Shown: positions 8,323 to 17,648, numbered from the stretch's first letter. The stretch is DNA of 64,000 bases from Lachnospiraceae bacterium (GCA_910575005.1 CAJTCL010000002.1:1-64000), one strand, 5' to 3'. Program-made: numbers and translations. Notes: generated by a model from the sequence alone, not told the origin.

Positions 8323-8841
8323 ATGGAAATTGCCAGGGGGCGCGGTCTGAAGCATGGGGATAAAGATGTCGGTGTTGTAGAATTGCTGGCAGAGAAGCAG
8401 GACGCTGACAGGAATTTCTATTCTCCTATGGCCTCTTTCCAGATTAATTCCGACAGCCTCAAGGACATGGAACGTCTCTGTGGATTATTGGAGGAACTCT
8501 TTCCGATTGTTGTGGTGTCCGCGCTGTTGGTTGGGATGTTTGGCCACAGCATTGTTATCATGCAGTCCACAAGAGATGCCGTGCTTTTACGAGTTCTTGG
8601 CGTCACGAAGAAGCGTGTCCGGTGTATGCTGGTGTTAGGGCAGGTGTTCCTATGTCTCACAGGGGTTCTGATTGTAGCGGGAGGACTGTGTTTATACAGC
8701 CCAGGGTTGTTTTTAAAGAGCAGTGATACGCTTGCCGCCTGCTTTGTTCCTTACTTTATTGGGTGCGTCCTGAGTGTGTCCATAGCGGCAGTGCAGGTGA
8801 CAAGGCACAGGATTTTAGAACTTTTGCAGGTGAGAGAGTAG
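8323..8841 (+). pseudogene. 5'-truncated FtsX/MacB-type ABC permease remnant
   Basis: The 172-residue reading matches only the last fifth of the full permease at 9663-12692. From about residue 27 on it aligns closely, sharing LRVLGVTKKRVRCML, PGLF, and VTRHxILELLQV at the end. The large N-terminal part (first membrane helix, extracellular domain and first four-helix set) is absent, and no ribosome binding site supports the ATG at 8323. A terminator sits just upstream, so transcription would need a new promoter. It is best read as the leftover of a tandem duplicate permease after deletion. A functional short membrane protein is less likely. Confidence 0.75.
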
Positions 8842-8948
8842 GAAAAGCTGGCACATAGGCAGAGGATTTCCTACAAGGAGAGAAAGGAACTATGTCTAAG
8901 ATAGAGGACGTGGAGAAAGGATTTTATACATGGGAAAGGAGAGAAAAT

Positions 8949-9635
8949 ATGGTAAATTTAGCTTTGAAAAATGTTTCTTATACATATAAAAACGCGCCAA
9001 AGCCCGCGGTTTCGGGGATTTCTTATCAGTTTGAGGAAGGGAGAGTCTATGCGATTGTAGGTCCTTCTGGTTCTGGAAAATCCACCCTGCTTTCTCTGCT
9101 GGCGGGACTGGATTTACCCACGGACGGCGAGGTTGTCTTTGACGGTGAGAGCTTGGCAGGACTTAATCTTGATCGTTACCGTCGGGAGAGCATTTCTATG
9201 ATTTTTCAGGCGTTTCATCTGTTTCCATTGCTGACAGTAATGGAAAATGTCTGTTTTCCAATGGAATTGTGTGGAATAACGCCGAAAGACGCAAAACCTA
9301 GAGCGCAAGCGCTGCTGGAAGGGGTTGGTATTACAAAAGAGCAGATGAATCGTTTTCCGTCAAAGCTTTCTGGAGGGGAACGGCAGCGCGTGGCGATTGC
9401 CAGAAGTCTTGCCTCCAGTGCAAAAATTATATTAGGGGATGAGCCGACCGGAAATCTTGACGGCGCGAATACCCAGAATATTATTGACATATTGTGCAGT
9501 CTTGCCCATGAAAAAGGGTATTGTGTGATTATCGTCACTCATGACCTGGAGGTCGCAAGGGCAGCAGATGTGGCATTGCGAATGAGGGATGGAGAGCTGA
9601 GAGAGGGAATAGTTTCAGGAGAAGATTCTAAATGA
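8949..9635 (+). CDS. ABC transporter ATP-binding protein (MacB/LolD type)
   Basis: This 228-residue ATPase has Walker A GPSGSGKST (38-46), the Q-loop FQAF, the signature LSGGERQRVAIARSL (140-154), Walker B IILGDEPTGNLD (160-171) and the switch His in IVTHD. ATG 8949 is preceded by AAGGAG at seven bases; an in-frame ATG at 8892 also has a ribosome binding site and would add 19 residues. It powers the adjacent FtsX-type permease. MacB-like pairs in Firmicutes export or detach peptides and antibiotics; the substrate here is unknown. Confidence 0.92.
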   Translation: MVNLALKNVSYTYKNAPKPAVSGISYQFEEGRVYAIVGPSGSGKSTLLSLLAGLDLPTDGEVVFDGESLAGLNLDRYRRESISMIFQAFHLFPLLTVMENVCFPMELCGITPKDAKPRAQALLEGVGITKEQMNRFPSKLSGGERQRVAIARSLASSAKIILGDEPTGNLDGANTQNIIDILCSLAHEKGYCVIIVTHDLEVARAADVALRMRDGELREGIVSGEDSK

Positions 9636-9662
9636 TGGATTATGTTATTGGAAGGTGATACC

Positions 9663-12600
9663 ATGCGAAAATTAATGATTCTAAAAACACTCTTGCGTTC
9701 TTTTTGGAAGACAATATTGACCTTTTTTTTGATCGTTGCGGCCTCGTTTGCCTTATTTTCCCAGGTCACAAATTATGCTGTTACAACACGGGAAATTACT
9801 CATGCTAAGAGTTTTTACAGAGGTGTGGCTGCTTTAGACAACACAGTACCCAATCTTCAATTGCAGGGGTTGGGAAATGTGGCTGATGATATTACATATG
9901 AGACAGAGAATAATCCTTGGCCAACACAGGAACAACTGCAAGAATTTTCGTCACTGCCAGGTGTCAGTCTTGCAGAGACAAGGTACATGACAGCTGGAAA
10001 GGTGGAGAATTATAAGCGGGTGATAGACGAGAATGCTACCTGGGCCTATCGGGGCAGATTTGTCATAGAGGGCGCTTTTGCTGGATATGAGGATGATCCT
10101 AATAATGCAGGTCTTATCAACATCTTGTTAGATGATGTGACAGTGCTTGCTGCTACGGATGATAAAATGGTTCTTGAGAAACAAGTTAAGATAAGGACTG
10201 TAAGTGCAGACGACCAAACTTATTATGAAAATCCGCATCCACTCAGTTTTTTTGAGAATTTAGAGAGAGGAAGCAGATGTATTGTCACAGGAAGATACAG
10301 TGATAAATATGGGATGGAAAAAGGTTTAGGAGAGCATGCATTTCAGGTGATAGAAGGACTGGGAGAAGAGTATCTGGAAAACCAGGAATGCGCTTACCAG
10401 AAAGGGTTGATTGCAGCCATCAATCAAAATATCTATACTTTTGATTTTGTATATACCTCAGATATGCGCGCTATACCACGGTTTAATGAGCACAGCATGG
10501 CAATTACCAAAGGGCGTCCTCTGACAGAAGAGGACACGGATGTCTGTGTGGTAAATCAGCTTTTCCTGGATGCATACGACTTGTCGATCGGTGATAAGAT
10601 TCATGTGGAGCTGGGTGACAGGCTATTTCATCAAGATTTTGATATGGGCGGGGCACTGGCCGGGGATGCAGAGACTCTCTCAAATTTTATAGGCAGTGCT
10701 GAACTTGAAATTATTGGCGCTTATCAAGATGTAGATGATAGTGGAGAGATGTTTGAGAGCCAATGGTGTTATACGAAAAATACGATTTTTGTGCCAAGAG
10801 CTCTTTTGCCAGTGGATGTGTCTGACGATTTTGAGCCTTGCGTGGGTGAGTTTAGCGTTTTCATAGAGAATGCACCTGATATAGAAGCATTTCAGGAGGC
10901 AGCAAAACCACTGACGGCTAAGATGGGCGTAACCATGCGTTTTTCAGATGGAGGATGGCTTAGTGTGAAAAACAGTTTTGAGGCTGGTCAGCGGATGGCA
11001 TTTTTTACAGAGATTTTATCTTTTGTTGGAGCGGCGCTCGCCTTATTGTTGGCGGCATATCTTTACATTGGCCGTAATAAAAAGACATATGCTATCATGC
11101 GAACTATGGGAGTGCCAGCAAAAACAGCGCAAAATTCAATTGTGCTGCCACTTGGTATTGTGTCAGTATTTGCAATGCCAAGTGGAGGCATCACGGGCTT
11201 ATTCTATACCTCAAGGACGGCGGCGAAGGTGCTATGGAATATGGCGGCCAGTGCACCAGATGGTTATGTACCTGATACAGCGCTTCCGATCAGTGCAGTA
11301 CTTTTGTGCCTGATTTTTGAATTGGCGTTCATTTTGGGAATTACTTTATTTTTTCTGCATCAGATGAAGAAAATGTCTCCATTGGAATTATTGCAGGAGG
11401 GGACAGCACGGCCAAGTACAGATAGAAAAGTTTTGTCAGAAGTGATGAAGACGACGCCAGTTCCTGCCAGATTTGATTTCACAAAACTATCGGCTGTCAG
11501 TGAAATACCTTGTAAAAGAAAATATAATGTTCTGCATCAAGTAATGGCTTATATACTGCGTCATATGCGGCGTGGAGCTGGAAAAACTGCGGTATCGTTG
11601 ATTTTGGCGGTTGTGTTGACTTCTGGTGTAGGCATGTTTGTGCTGGCGAGACTTACATATCAGGACACTTTTCAGAAAATGGAAGTGAAAGGCAGGGCAT
11701 TGAATTTTTCTTCGTCCTCAATATTGGAATTATCAAAGTCAGATTTGATGGATGATTTTTATTGCTACCATAGCCTGGCTGTGCGTGTCAATGATCTGGA
11801 ACAGAATATTTCTCTGACATTTACAAATGATTTTGCAAGATATCTGGCAGGTGGTTATACAGTCACTTATGCGGCGGGATATGATGAGACTTCCTTAAAT
11901 GATTCCACCGGTACAGGTTTATTGTGTCTGGTGGGAGAGGAGCTTGCGGAAAAATTAAAGGTTCATCCAGGGGATCAGATTGCCCTTTTATCAGATGCGA
12001 TGTATTCTGCCTTGGGTGGAACCATTAAAAATGAGGAAGAATTATTGGCAGCGATTGAACGCAAAACCAGAATATATACCATTGCAGGGGTGATTAATTC
12101 TGATCGTGCAGGTGCAAGCAATGGTATTTTCGCAGCGGTAAATAGAGCAGCAGAGGATGTATATGGGCAGTCCTTCCCGTTTGGATATTGTGAATTTACA
12201 CTAGCAGATAATGAGAGGCTGGAAGAACTTAAAATACTGTTTGAAGATCAGAAAAAGCGTGAGAGTATGTATGCGCCGACGGCATCTTTTTCTATTGATG
12301 GCACAGGACTTGAAAATATCAGGCGTATCTGTGAATTGCTGGAATCACTGTTTCCCATCGCTGTGGCAGCAGCAATGCTAATTGGGCTGTTTGGACCAGG
12401 ACTAGTAATTTTACAATCAGCACGGGAAGCCGCGTTTCTGCGCGTGCTCGGTGTTACAAAGAAACGTGTGCGCTGTATGTTGATATTAGAGCAGGTTGTT
12501 TTGTGTGCTGCGGCAATTGTTCTTGTGGCAGGTGGATTTGCCTTGTTGCAGCCAGGATTGTTTACCAGAAGTGCCAAGACGCTGACAACCTGTTTTGTAT

Positions 12601-12692
12601 TGTATTTTGTGGGATGTTTTTGTGGTGCATTTGTGGCAGCAATACAAGTGACAAGACACAAAATCTTAGAATTATTGCAGGTAAAAGAATAA
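9663..12692 (+). CDS. FtsX/MacB-type ABC transporter permease
   Basis: This 1009-residue permease starts at ATG 9663, with GGAAGGTG ahead. It has a first membrane helix at about 15-37, a large extracellular region, and a three-helix FtsX block at about 430-580. A cytoplasmic linker, another helix (about 640-665) and a second extracellular region follow, then a last FtsX block at about 890-1009 (LRVLGVTKKRVRCML). The two-FtsX-domain architecture is typical of Firmicute exporters that work with a two-component system on antimicrobial peptides. It follows its ATPase by 27 bases. Substrate and direction are inferred from family only. Confidence 0.9.
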   Translation: MRKLMILKTLLRSFWKTILTFFLIVAASFALFSQVTNYAVTTREITHAKSFYRGVAALDNTVPNLQLQGLGNVADDITYETENNPWPTQEQLQEFSSLPGVSLAETRYMTAGKVENYKRVIDENATWAYRGRFVIEGAFAGYEDDPNNAGLINILLDDVTVLAATDDKMVLEKQVKIRTVSADDQTYYENPHPLSFFENLERGSRCIVTGRYSDKYGMEKGLGEHAFQVIEGLGEEYLENQECAYQKGLIAAINQNIYTFDFVYTSDMRAIPRFNEHSMAITKGRPLTEEDTDVCVVNQLFLDAYDLSIGDKIHVELGDRLFHQDFDMGGALAGDAETLSNFIGSAELEIIGAYQDVDDSGEMFESQWCYTKNTIFVPRALLPVDVSDDFEPCVGEFSVFIENAPDIEAFQEAAKPLTAKMGVTMRFSDGGWLSVKNSFEAGQRMAFFTEILSFVGAALALLLAAYLYIGRNKKTYAIMRTMGVPAKTAQNSIVLPLGIVSVFAMPSGGITGLFYTSRTAAKVLWNMAASAPDGYVPDTALPISAVLLCLIFELAFILGITLFFLHQMKKMSPLELLQEGTARPSTDRKVLSEVMKTTPVPARFDFTKLSAVSEIPCKRKYNVLHQVMAYILRHMRRGAGKTAVSLILAVVLTSGVGMFVLARLTYQDTFQKMEVKGRALNFSSSSILELSKSDLMDDFYCYHSLAVRVNDLEQNISLTFTNDFARYLAGGYTVTYAAGYDETSLNDSTGTGLLCLVGEELAEKLKVHPGDQIALLSDAMYSALGGTIKNEEELLAAIERKTRIYTIAGVINSDRAGASNGIFAAVNRAAEDVYGQSFPFGYCEFTLADNERLEELKILFEDQKKRESMYAPTASFSIDGTGLENIRRICELLESLFPIAVAAAMLIGLFGPGLVILQSAREAAFLRVLGVTKKRVRCMLILEQVVLCAAAIVLVAGGFALLQPGLFTRSAKTLTTCFVLYFVGCFCGAFVAAIQVTRHKILELLQVKE

Positions 12693-12729
12693 AGATTTGC
12701 CAGATTTAACTCTAAAATATAAAAATCCT

Positions 12730-12758
12730 TTGAAAAACTACAGCAAATGAGTTATACT
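12730..12758 (+). promoter_or_regulatory. Sigma-A-type promoter for the SEC-C gene
   Basis: TTGAAA (12730-12735), a 17-base spacer and TATACT (12753-12758) lie 59 bases ahead of the chosen start at 12818. Confidence 0.65.
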
Positions 12759-12817
12759 ATAAAAGATGTGTAAAAACACTGTAAGAATTAGAATAGTAAC
12801 AAAGGATGGTATTTGAT

Positions 12818-13324
12818 ATGGCATTATTAGAACAATGGAGAAGTGTTGCATACAATCAGGAGGCGGGAAAGACAGAGATTGAGCGATTCTGGCAGAGATA
12901 TTTCCTGTTGGAAAAGGGTGTTTATGAAAAATTATTAGAGAATCCAGATGAAGTGGTGGAAGGAACCGTTAAGGAACTTGCAGAAAAATATAATCTATCA
13001 ATTTTGGAGATGGCAGGATTTCTGGATGGAATAAATGAAAGTTTGATTCAGGAAAATCCGATTGAGGAGATGGAGGAAGATACTAAGGTCAGCCTAGCAT
13101 TTGATAAGGAGAAGCTGTATAAGAATATGGTGGATGCCAAGGCGGATTGGCTCTATGAATTGCCGCAGTGGGAGAAAATATTTGATGAAGATAAGCGCCA
13201 TAAGCTTTATCTGGAACAGAAAAAATCTGGAACAATTATCAAAGAACAGAAAATTTATCCCAATGATCCATGTCCCTGTGGAAGTGGTAAGAAATACAAG
13301 AAGTGCTGTGGTAGAAATAAATAG
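12818..13324 (+). CDS. SEC-C motif protein
   Basis: This protein of 168 residues ends in a SEC-C zinc-binding motif, [17 protein letters not shown], the same CxCxSGxKxKxCC module that ends SecA. The first 140 residues are predicted helical and include [20 protein letters not shown]. Similar small proteins occur widely in Lachnospiraceae and have no assigned role. ATG 12818 is preferred over ATG 12806, because AAAGGATGG lies only a few bases from the latter. It is a single gene with its own promoter, followed by a repeat-family palindrome. Confidence 0.88.
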   Translation: MALLEQWRSVAYNQEAGKTEIERFWQRYFLLEKGVYEKLLENPDEVVEGTVKELAEKYNLSILEMAGFLDGINESLIQENPIEEMEEDTKVSLAFDKEKLYKNMVDAKADWLYELPQWEKIFDEDKRHKLYLEQKKSGTIIKEQKIYPNDPCPCGSGKKYKKCCGRNK

Positions 13325-13345
13325 AAAAATAGATGAGTAAATAGC

Positions 13346-13396
13346 AACTATTCAGAATCCCATACCACAGACATACCAGCTAAGCTGTCATAGTTA
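13346..13396. repeat. Dispersed palindromic repeat, family 1, copy A (partial)
   Basis: AACTATTCAGAATCC (13346-13360) is the left terminus, followed by CACAGACATACCAGCTAAGCTGTCATA, split here only as family core. The same core is at 39499-39530 and, in reverse, at 59500-59531. The right terminus is degenerate. Confidence 0.7.
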
Positions 13397-13424
13397 TAAA
13401 AAATGATAATAACAGATTTTCTTC

Positions 13425-13453
13425 TTTACAGAACAGCAAAAATAGATTAGAAT
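13425..13453 (+). promoter_or_regulatory. Promoter of the T-box/thrS operon
   Basis: TTTACA (13425-13430), a 17-base spacer and TAGAAT (13448-13453) lie just ahead of the T-box leader. Transcription should begin near 13460. Confidence 0.65.
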
Positions 13454-13459
13454 ACAGAG

Positions 13460-13760
13460 TAGAGAAAGCGTTGACAAGAAGAGTAAGTTGTGGAATGCTG
13501 GGTGCCTGCATGATTGGAATAGGAAGATGTGGTGCACAAAGCAGAGAGAACCGTCGAGGAGTGAACTATCGCTCTGGAGCTGGAAACGGTTTGGCAGGAA
13601 ACAGCCGAAGACCACCTTGGAGCGGCTTATGGCCCGGTGACTCCGTTATCGTCAAATGAGAGGTCTTGTCACTCGTAAGAGAGTGTTGCAGGACAAGCAG
13701 GGTGGAACCGCGTAAATTACGTCCCATGCATTGCCGTAAGGCAGTGCATGGGATTTCTTA
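13460..13760 (+). promoter_or_regulatory. T-box riboswitch (threonyl-tRNA sensing)
   Basis: The leader contains the diagnostic T-box sequence AGGGTGGAACCGCG (13699-13712), which pairs with the acceptor end of uncharged tRNA. It is followed by the terminator stem CCCATGCATTGCC (13723-13735) with GGCAGTGCATGGG (13740-13752) and a short T-rich tail. Upstream lie the stem I region and the GTGAAC...CTCTGGAGC junction typical of these leaders. An ACC triplet at 13550-13552 is the best candidate specifier, a Thr codon that fits thrS downstream. Uncharged tRNA-Thr should favour the antiterminator and switch on the two genes that follow. Confidence 0.92.
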
Positions 13761-13794
13761 ATATGTAGTCCGCGCATATCGAAAGGAGAATATT

Positions 13795-14013
13795 ATGTGT
13801 AAAATAAGGCGATGGGTAAAGGATTTGCCAGATGTAATGAGTGTAACAAAGAAAGAATATTTTTTGACAGTTGCATTTAGTTTTTGTTTAGGCGTCATTT
13901 TAGGATTTGTGTTTGCACCAAAAAGAACAAAGTACAGTACTATTGGTTCCCACAATGGCAATGGGAATACCGGCATATGGGAAAAAGATGAAGAGGAACA
14001 GTCAGAGGATTAA
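13795..14013 (+). CDS. Small single-pass membrane protein in the thrS operon
   Basis: This 72-residue protein has one membrane helix at about 24-40 (TVAFSFCLGVILGFVFA), a short basic N-terminus and an acidic, glycine/asparagine-rich C-terminal tail. AAAGGAG precedes the ATG. It lies between the T-box terminator and thrS, 14 bases ahead of the synthetase, so it should be made with ThrRS under tRNA-Thr control. I recognise no family with a known role. The strict linkage is the only hint at a job. Confidence 0.75.
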   Translation: MCKIRRWVKDLPDVMSVTKKEYFLTVAFSFCLGVILGFVFAPKRTKYSTIGSHNGNGNTGIWEKDEEEQSED

Positions 14014-14027
14014 AAAAGGAGGTTATT

Positions 14028-15989
14028 ATGAAAATTAAATTAAAGGATGGCTCCTTCAAGGAGTACAGCGAAGCGAAAAGTATTTATGACATTGCGTTAG
14101 ATATCAGTGAAGGATTGGCCAGAGCAGCCTGTGCGGGGGATGTGGATGGCAAGGTTATGGATTTAAGAACCGTGTTAGATAGCGACTGCGAATTGAATAT
14201 TTTGACTCAGAAAGATGCGGAGGGGATCCGTACAGTACGGCATACTTGCTCCCATGTGCTTGCAGAGGCAGTAAAACGCCTGTTTCCCAATGCAAAATTG
14301 GCAATTGGGCCATCCATTGATGAGGGATTTTATTATGATTTTGAGGCTGAGCCATTTTCCAGAGAAGATTTAGACAAGTTAGAAAAGGAAATGAAGAAAA
14401 TCATCAAAGAAGGAAAACGTCTGGAGAAATTTACGCTTCCCAGGGCAGAAGCAATTCAATTGATGGAGGAAAGACAGGAGCCATACAAGGTAGAACTGAT
14501 TCAGGATTTACCGGAGGATGCAGAAATTTCTTTTTATAAACAAGGGGAAGGCTTTACAGATTTGTGTGCTGGGCCGCATTTGATGAGCACAAAGCCCATC
14601 AAAGCATTTAAATTGATTTCTTCTTCTATGGCATATTGGCGGGGAGATTCCAACAAAGCACAACTTCAAAGAATTTATGGCACGGCATTTGCTGCTAAAG
14701 ATGAGTTAAACGCATATCTCGAACATTTAGAGGATATCAAGAAGCGCGATCACAATAAATTGGGAAGAGAAATGAAATTGTTCACCACGGTGGATGTAAT
14801 TGGTCAGGGCTTACCACTATTGATGCCTAGAGGCGCTAAAATGATTCAGACAATGCAGCGCTGGATAGAGGATTTGGAGGACAATGAATGGGGATATATT
14901 CGCACAAAGACGCCGTTGATGGCAAAATCTGATTTGTATAAGATTTCTGGACACTGGGATCACTATACAGATGGTATGTTTGTGTTGGGTGATGAAGAAA
15001 AGGACAAAGAAGTACTGGCACTGCGTCCGATGACCTGTCCGTTCCAATATTATGTATATAAGGCAGAGCAGCATTCTTACCGTGATCTGCCATTGCGCTA
15101 TGGTGAGACTTCTACCTTGTTCCGCAATGAGGATTCTGGTGAAATGCACGGATTAACCCGTGTGCGCCAGTTTACCATTTCAGAGGGACATTTGATTGTG
15201 AGACCAGATCAGATGGTAGAGGAATTTAAAAAATGTATTGCACTGGCAAAGCATTGCCTGTCTGTCTTAGGTGTAGAGGAAGATGTAACCTATCATCTCT
15301 CAAAATGGGATCCAGATAACAGGGAAAAATATATTGGAGAACCAGAGGTCTGGGAAGAGACACAACAGCATATGCGGGAAATTATGAATGAGCTGGAAAT
15401 CCAATATACAGAAGATACTGGCGAAGCAGCATTTTATGGGCCGAAGATTGATATCAATGCCAAAAATGTCTATGGCAAGGAAGACACGATGATTACCATT
15501 CAGTGGGATGCGCTGCTTGCAGAACAGTTTGATATGTATTATATTGACCAGAACGGCGATAAGGTGCGGCCTTATATCATTCATAGAACATCTATGGGCT
15601 GTTATGAGCGTACGCTTGCCTGGCTGACGGAGAAATATGCTGGGAAATTCCCAACCTGGCTGTGCCCAGAGCAGGTGCGTGTGCTGCCAATTTCAGATAA
15701 ATATGAAGCTTATGCCGCAGAGGTGGAGAAAAAATTAAAGGCCAATGGCATTCTCTGTTCTGTGGATAATCGTTCCGAAAAAATTGGTTATAAGATTCGT
15801 GAAGCACGTTTGGATAAGCTGCCCTATATGCTGGTTGTGGGACAACAGGAGGCAGAAGAACATACTGTTTCTGTCAGAAGTCGTTTTGCAGGGGATGAAG
15901 GAGTCAAACCATTGGATGAATTTATAGAACAGATCTGCAAGGAAATCCGCACAAAGGAAATTCGCAGAGAGCAGCCGCAGGAGAATTAA
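14028..15989 (+). CDS. thrS: Threonyl-tRNA synthetase
   Basis: This 653-residue class II synthetase charges tRNA-Thr. The order is the TGS domain (1-60), the editing domain with zinc/catalytic residues His72 and His76 (HTCSH) and C180AGPH184, the class II core (about 265-535, including RPMTCPFQYYVYK, a motif 2 Arg in TLFRNEDSGEMHGLTRVRQF, given here as landmarks, and HRTSMGCYERTLAWL), and the anticodon-binding domain (about 540-640). The length is normal. The start is preceded by AAAAAGGAGG. It is regulated by the upstream T-box. Confidence 0.98.
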   Translation: MKIKLKDGSFKEYSEAKSIYDIALDISEGLARAACAGDVDGKVMDLRTVLDSDCELNILTQKDAEGIRTVRHTCSHVLAEAVKRLFPNAKLAIGPSIDEGFYYDFEAEPFSREDLDKLEKEMKKIIKEGKRLEKFTLPRAEAIQLMEERQEPYKVELIQDLPEDAEISFYKQGEGFTDLCAGPHLMSTKPIKAFKLISSSMAYWRGDSNKAQLQRIYGTAFAAKDELNAYLEHLEDIKKRDHNKLGREMKLFTTVDVIGQGLPLLMPRGAKMIQTMQRWIEDLEDNEWGYIRTKTPLMAKSDLYKISGHWDHYTDGMFVLGDEEKDKEVLALRPMTCPFQYYVYKAEQHSYRDLPLRYGETSTLFRNEDSGEMHGLTRVRQFTISEGHLIVRPDQMVEEFKKCIALAKHCLSVLGVEEDVTYHLSKWDPDNREKYIGEPEVWEETQQHMREIMNELEIQYTEDTGEAAFYGPKIDINAKNVYGKEDTMITIQWDALLAEQFDMYYIDQNGDKVRPYIIHRTSMGCYERTLAWLTEKYAGKFPTWLCPEQVRVLPISDKYEAYAAEVEKKLKANGILCSVDNRSEKIGYKIREARLDKLPYMLVVGQQEAEEHTVSVRSRFAGDEGVKPLDEFIEQICKEIRTKEIRREQPQEN

Positions 15990-16117
15990 TTCAGACATGT
16001 TTTCCACGATAAGTTTAATAAATTGGAAATAAATGGAAATCCCAATGCTTTCCAGGCATAAATCATTCGAAATCTTCTGATACTAATACAGCGAAAAGAA
16101 AGAAAGGAGATTTCATA

Positions 16118-16435
16118 ATGACACGTTTAAAATGTTCTGTGAAAAATTGTATGTACAACGAAGATCACCTTTGTGCAAAGAATGATATTATGGTGGGAGG
16201 GCAGGATGCCTCTAAGCCAAATGAGACACGTTGTGACAGCTTTCGTGAGAGGACAGACAGCATGACCAATTCTGTGGGCAGTGCAAAGCCAGAGACCAGT
16301 GTAGGATGTCATGCCGAGAACTGTCGATTTAATGAAGATTGTAAATGTCATGCAGAAGAGATTGGTATTGCAGGAAGCAATGCATGCTGCTGTTCAGAGA
16401 CAGAGTGTTCTAGCTTTGATTGCCAATGCAAATAA
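16118..16435 (+). CDS. DUF1540 protein with two Cys-rich repeats
   Basis: This 105-residue protein consists of two DUF1540-like units (about 4-40 and 63-104). Each has a CxxxxCxYN/FNEDxxC start and later paired cysteines (for example LKCSVKNCMYNEDHLC, and VGCHAENCRFNEDCKC). About 16 cysteines suggest metal or disulfide binding. DUF1540 proteins are common in spore-forming Clostridia and have no proven function. AAAGGAGA precedes the ATG. A weak sporulation-type promoter (16056-16085) lies upstream, and a strong terminator follows. Confidence 0.88.
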   Translation: MTRLKCSVKNCMYNEDHLCAKNDIMVGGQDASKPNETRCDSFRERTDSMTNSVGSAKPETSVGCHAENCRFNEDCKCHAEEIGIAGSNACCCSETECSSFDCQCK

Positions 16436-16542
16436 ATACAATTTTTGTATTTTCCGGTAAATGCTGCCGACTGTAAAGCGAAAAAAAACAAATTTGACAC
16501 AAATTTACAAAAAATTCATCTAAAAATACTTGTAATCTTGCG

Positions 16543-16600
16543 AGGCAGGAAGTAGAATAGGATTGGAGCGAAGTTTTCAGTATTCTACTTTCTGCCTTTT
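16543..16600 (+). terminator. Terminator after the DUF1540 gene
   Basis: AGGCAGGAAGTAGAATA (16543-16559) pairs with TATTCTACTTTCTGCCT (16581-16597) along 17 positions (one mismatch or wobble), followed by TTTATT. It lies in the 254-base gap before the phospholipase C-like gene. Confidence 0.85.
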
Positions 16601-16689
16601 ATTAGGTGGGAGGTTGATGCGGTAGGTGTAAAATGTGGGGAAAGAGTTTTCCCTGGATGTGAGCGCGGCAAGCGTCGATGGAGGAAAGT

Positions 16690-17289
16690 ATGCGTAAGAA
16701 ATCTCATATATCATTAGCGAAATATATTGTTGATAGTTTGGAGGAGCAAGATCTGCAAAAACATAAGAAAGCCTTTTATTTGGGTAGTATTTTACCAGAT
16801 TGTAAGCCATCTTTCTTTACAATTAAACATGAAATAGAAGGGACTTTTCCAAAATTCCAGCAGGATTTGAAACGATTATTAGAGCTTCAGCGCACATCAC
16901 AGATCAATATGCGGGTGTTTTACCGAGGTCTTGGAGAGATGATCCATTACCTTGCAGATTACTTTACATTTCCCCACAATTCTAATTATATGGGAACTCT
17001 TAAGGACCACTGTATCTATGAAAAGCATTTGAAGAACAGCCTGAAAGATTATATTCAGAGCGGAGAAGCTGAGAAAAACCGATTATATATTCAAAAATCA
17101 GTATACAATCTTACCAGTGCGGAAGCCATTTGTGATTTTATTAAACGATCACATCAGTCTTATATGAAATTGAAGAATACTGTCGAAGGCGATTGCCGTC
17201 ATATTGTGTCTTTATGTCATCAGGTTGTGGAGGCAGTTATTTTACTGATTCACAAGCAGACAGTCTTAGAACCAGCAGCTGCAGCATAA
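16690..17289 (+). CDS. Zinc-dependent phospholipase C-like protein
   Basis: This 199-residue protein resembles the zinc-dependent phospholipase C family, with His and Asp residues spaced as metal ligands. Examples are SHISLAKYIVDSL near the start, FYLGSILPDCKPS, RGLGEMIHYLADYFTFPHN and YEKHL. No signal peptide is seen, so it may act inside the cell, and the activity is not certain. ATG 16690 is chosen because GGAGG lies six bases ahead; ATG 16678 lies within that site. The gene is monocistronic. In this family the label is structural, and many members have no tested substrate. Confidence 0.75.
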   Translation: MRKKSHISLAKYIVDSLEEQDLQKHKKAFYLGSILPDCKPSFFTIKHEIEGTFPKFQQDLKRLLELQRTSQINMRVFYRGLGEMIHYLADYFTFPHNSNYMGTLKDHCIYEKHLKNSLKDYIQSGEAEKNRLYIQKSVYNLTSAEAICDFIKRSHQSYMKLKNTVEGDCRHIVSLCHQVVEAVILLIHKQTVLEPAAAA

Positions 17290-17414
17290 TAACAAGCGGG
17301 CAATATGTCAGATAAAAGATATTTTTGTCGAAATGTTCTGTAAAAAAAAGTCGGTTTTAGTTTGCATTTTTCCCGAAAAAAGACTACAATAGACAAGGGG
17401 GAAAAGGAGCTAAC

Positions 17415-17594
17415 ATGAAAAGCTTGCAAGAATTGCAAAAGGAAATCGAAATAGCACGAAAAGAGTTAAATATAGTCGCAGAGAAAGATATCCGCACACC
17501 AGAATGTTATCAAGTCAGTGTACGATTGGATAAATTGATCGAAGACTATATGCAGTACGATGAAGAGAAATTTCCCCTTCAAAATTGTGGGTGA
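17415..17594 (+). CDS. Spo0E-like aspartyl-phosphate phosphatase
   Basis: This short 59-residue reading starts at ATG 17415 behind AAAAGGAGC. It is two predicted helices, with the Spo0E family motif in QVSVRLDKLIEDYM (S-x-x-L-D-x-x-I). Spo0E-family proteins dephosphorylate Spo0A~P and delay sporulation. The call rests on size, helical pattern and this motif. It lies between the phospholipase C-like gene and the dcw cluster and has its own terminator, so it is probably separately controlled. Confidence 0.82.
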   Translation: MKSLQELQKEIEIARKELNIVAEKDIRTPECYQVSVRLDKLIEDYMQYDEEKFPLQNCG

Positions 17595-17621
17595 AAGTAG
17601 GATTAGCTAAATCTTGAGAGA

Positions 17622-17648
17622 AAGGGCCTGGTTCCAGGCTCTTTTTTT
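17622..17648 (+). terminator. Terminator after the Spo0E-like gene
   Basis: The stem AGGGCCTGG with CCAGGCTCT around a two-base TT loop is followed by seven T's (17642-17648). It isolates the Spo0E-like gene from the dcw promoter. Confidence 0.85.

Noticed and set aside
8294-8841. Functional short permease at 8323-8841
   Set aside because: It matches only the C-terminal part of the intact neighbour, with no ribosome binding site and a terminator directly upstream.
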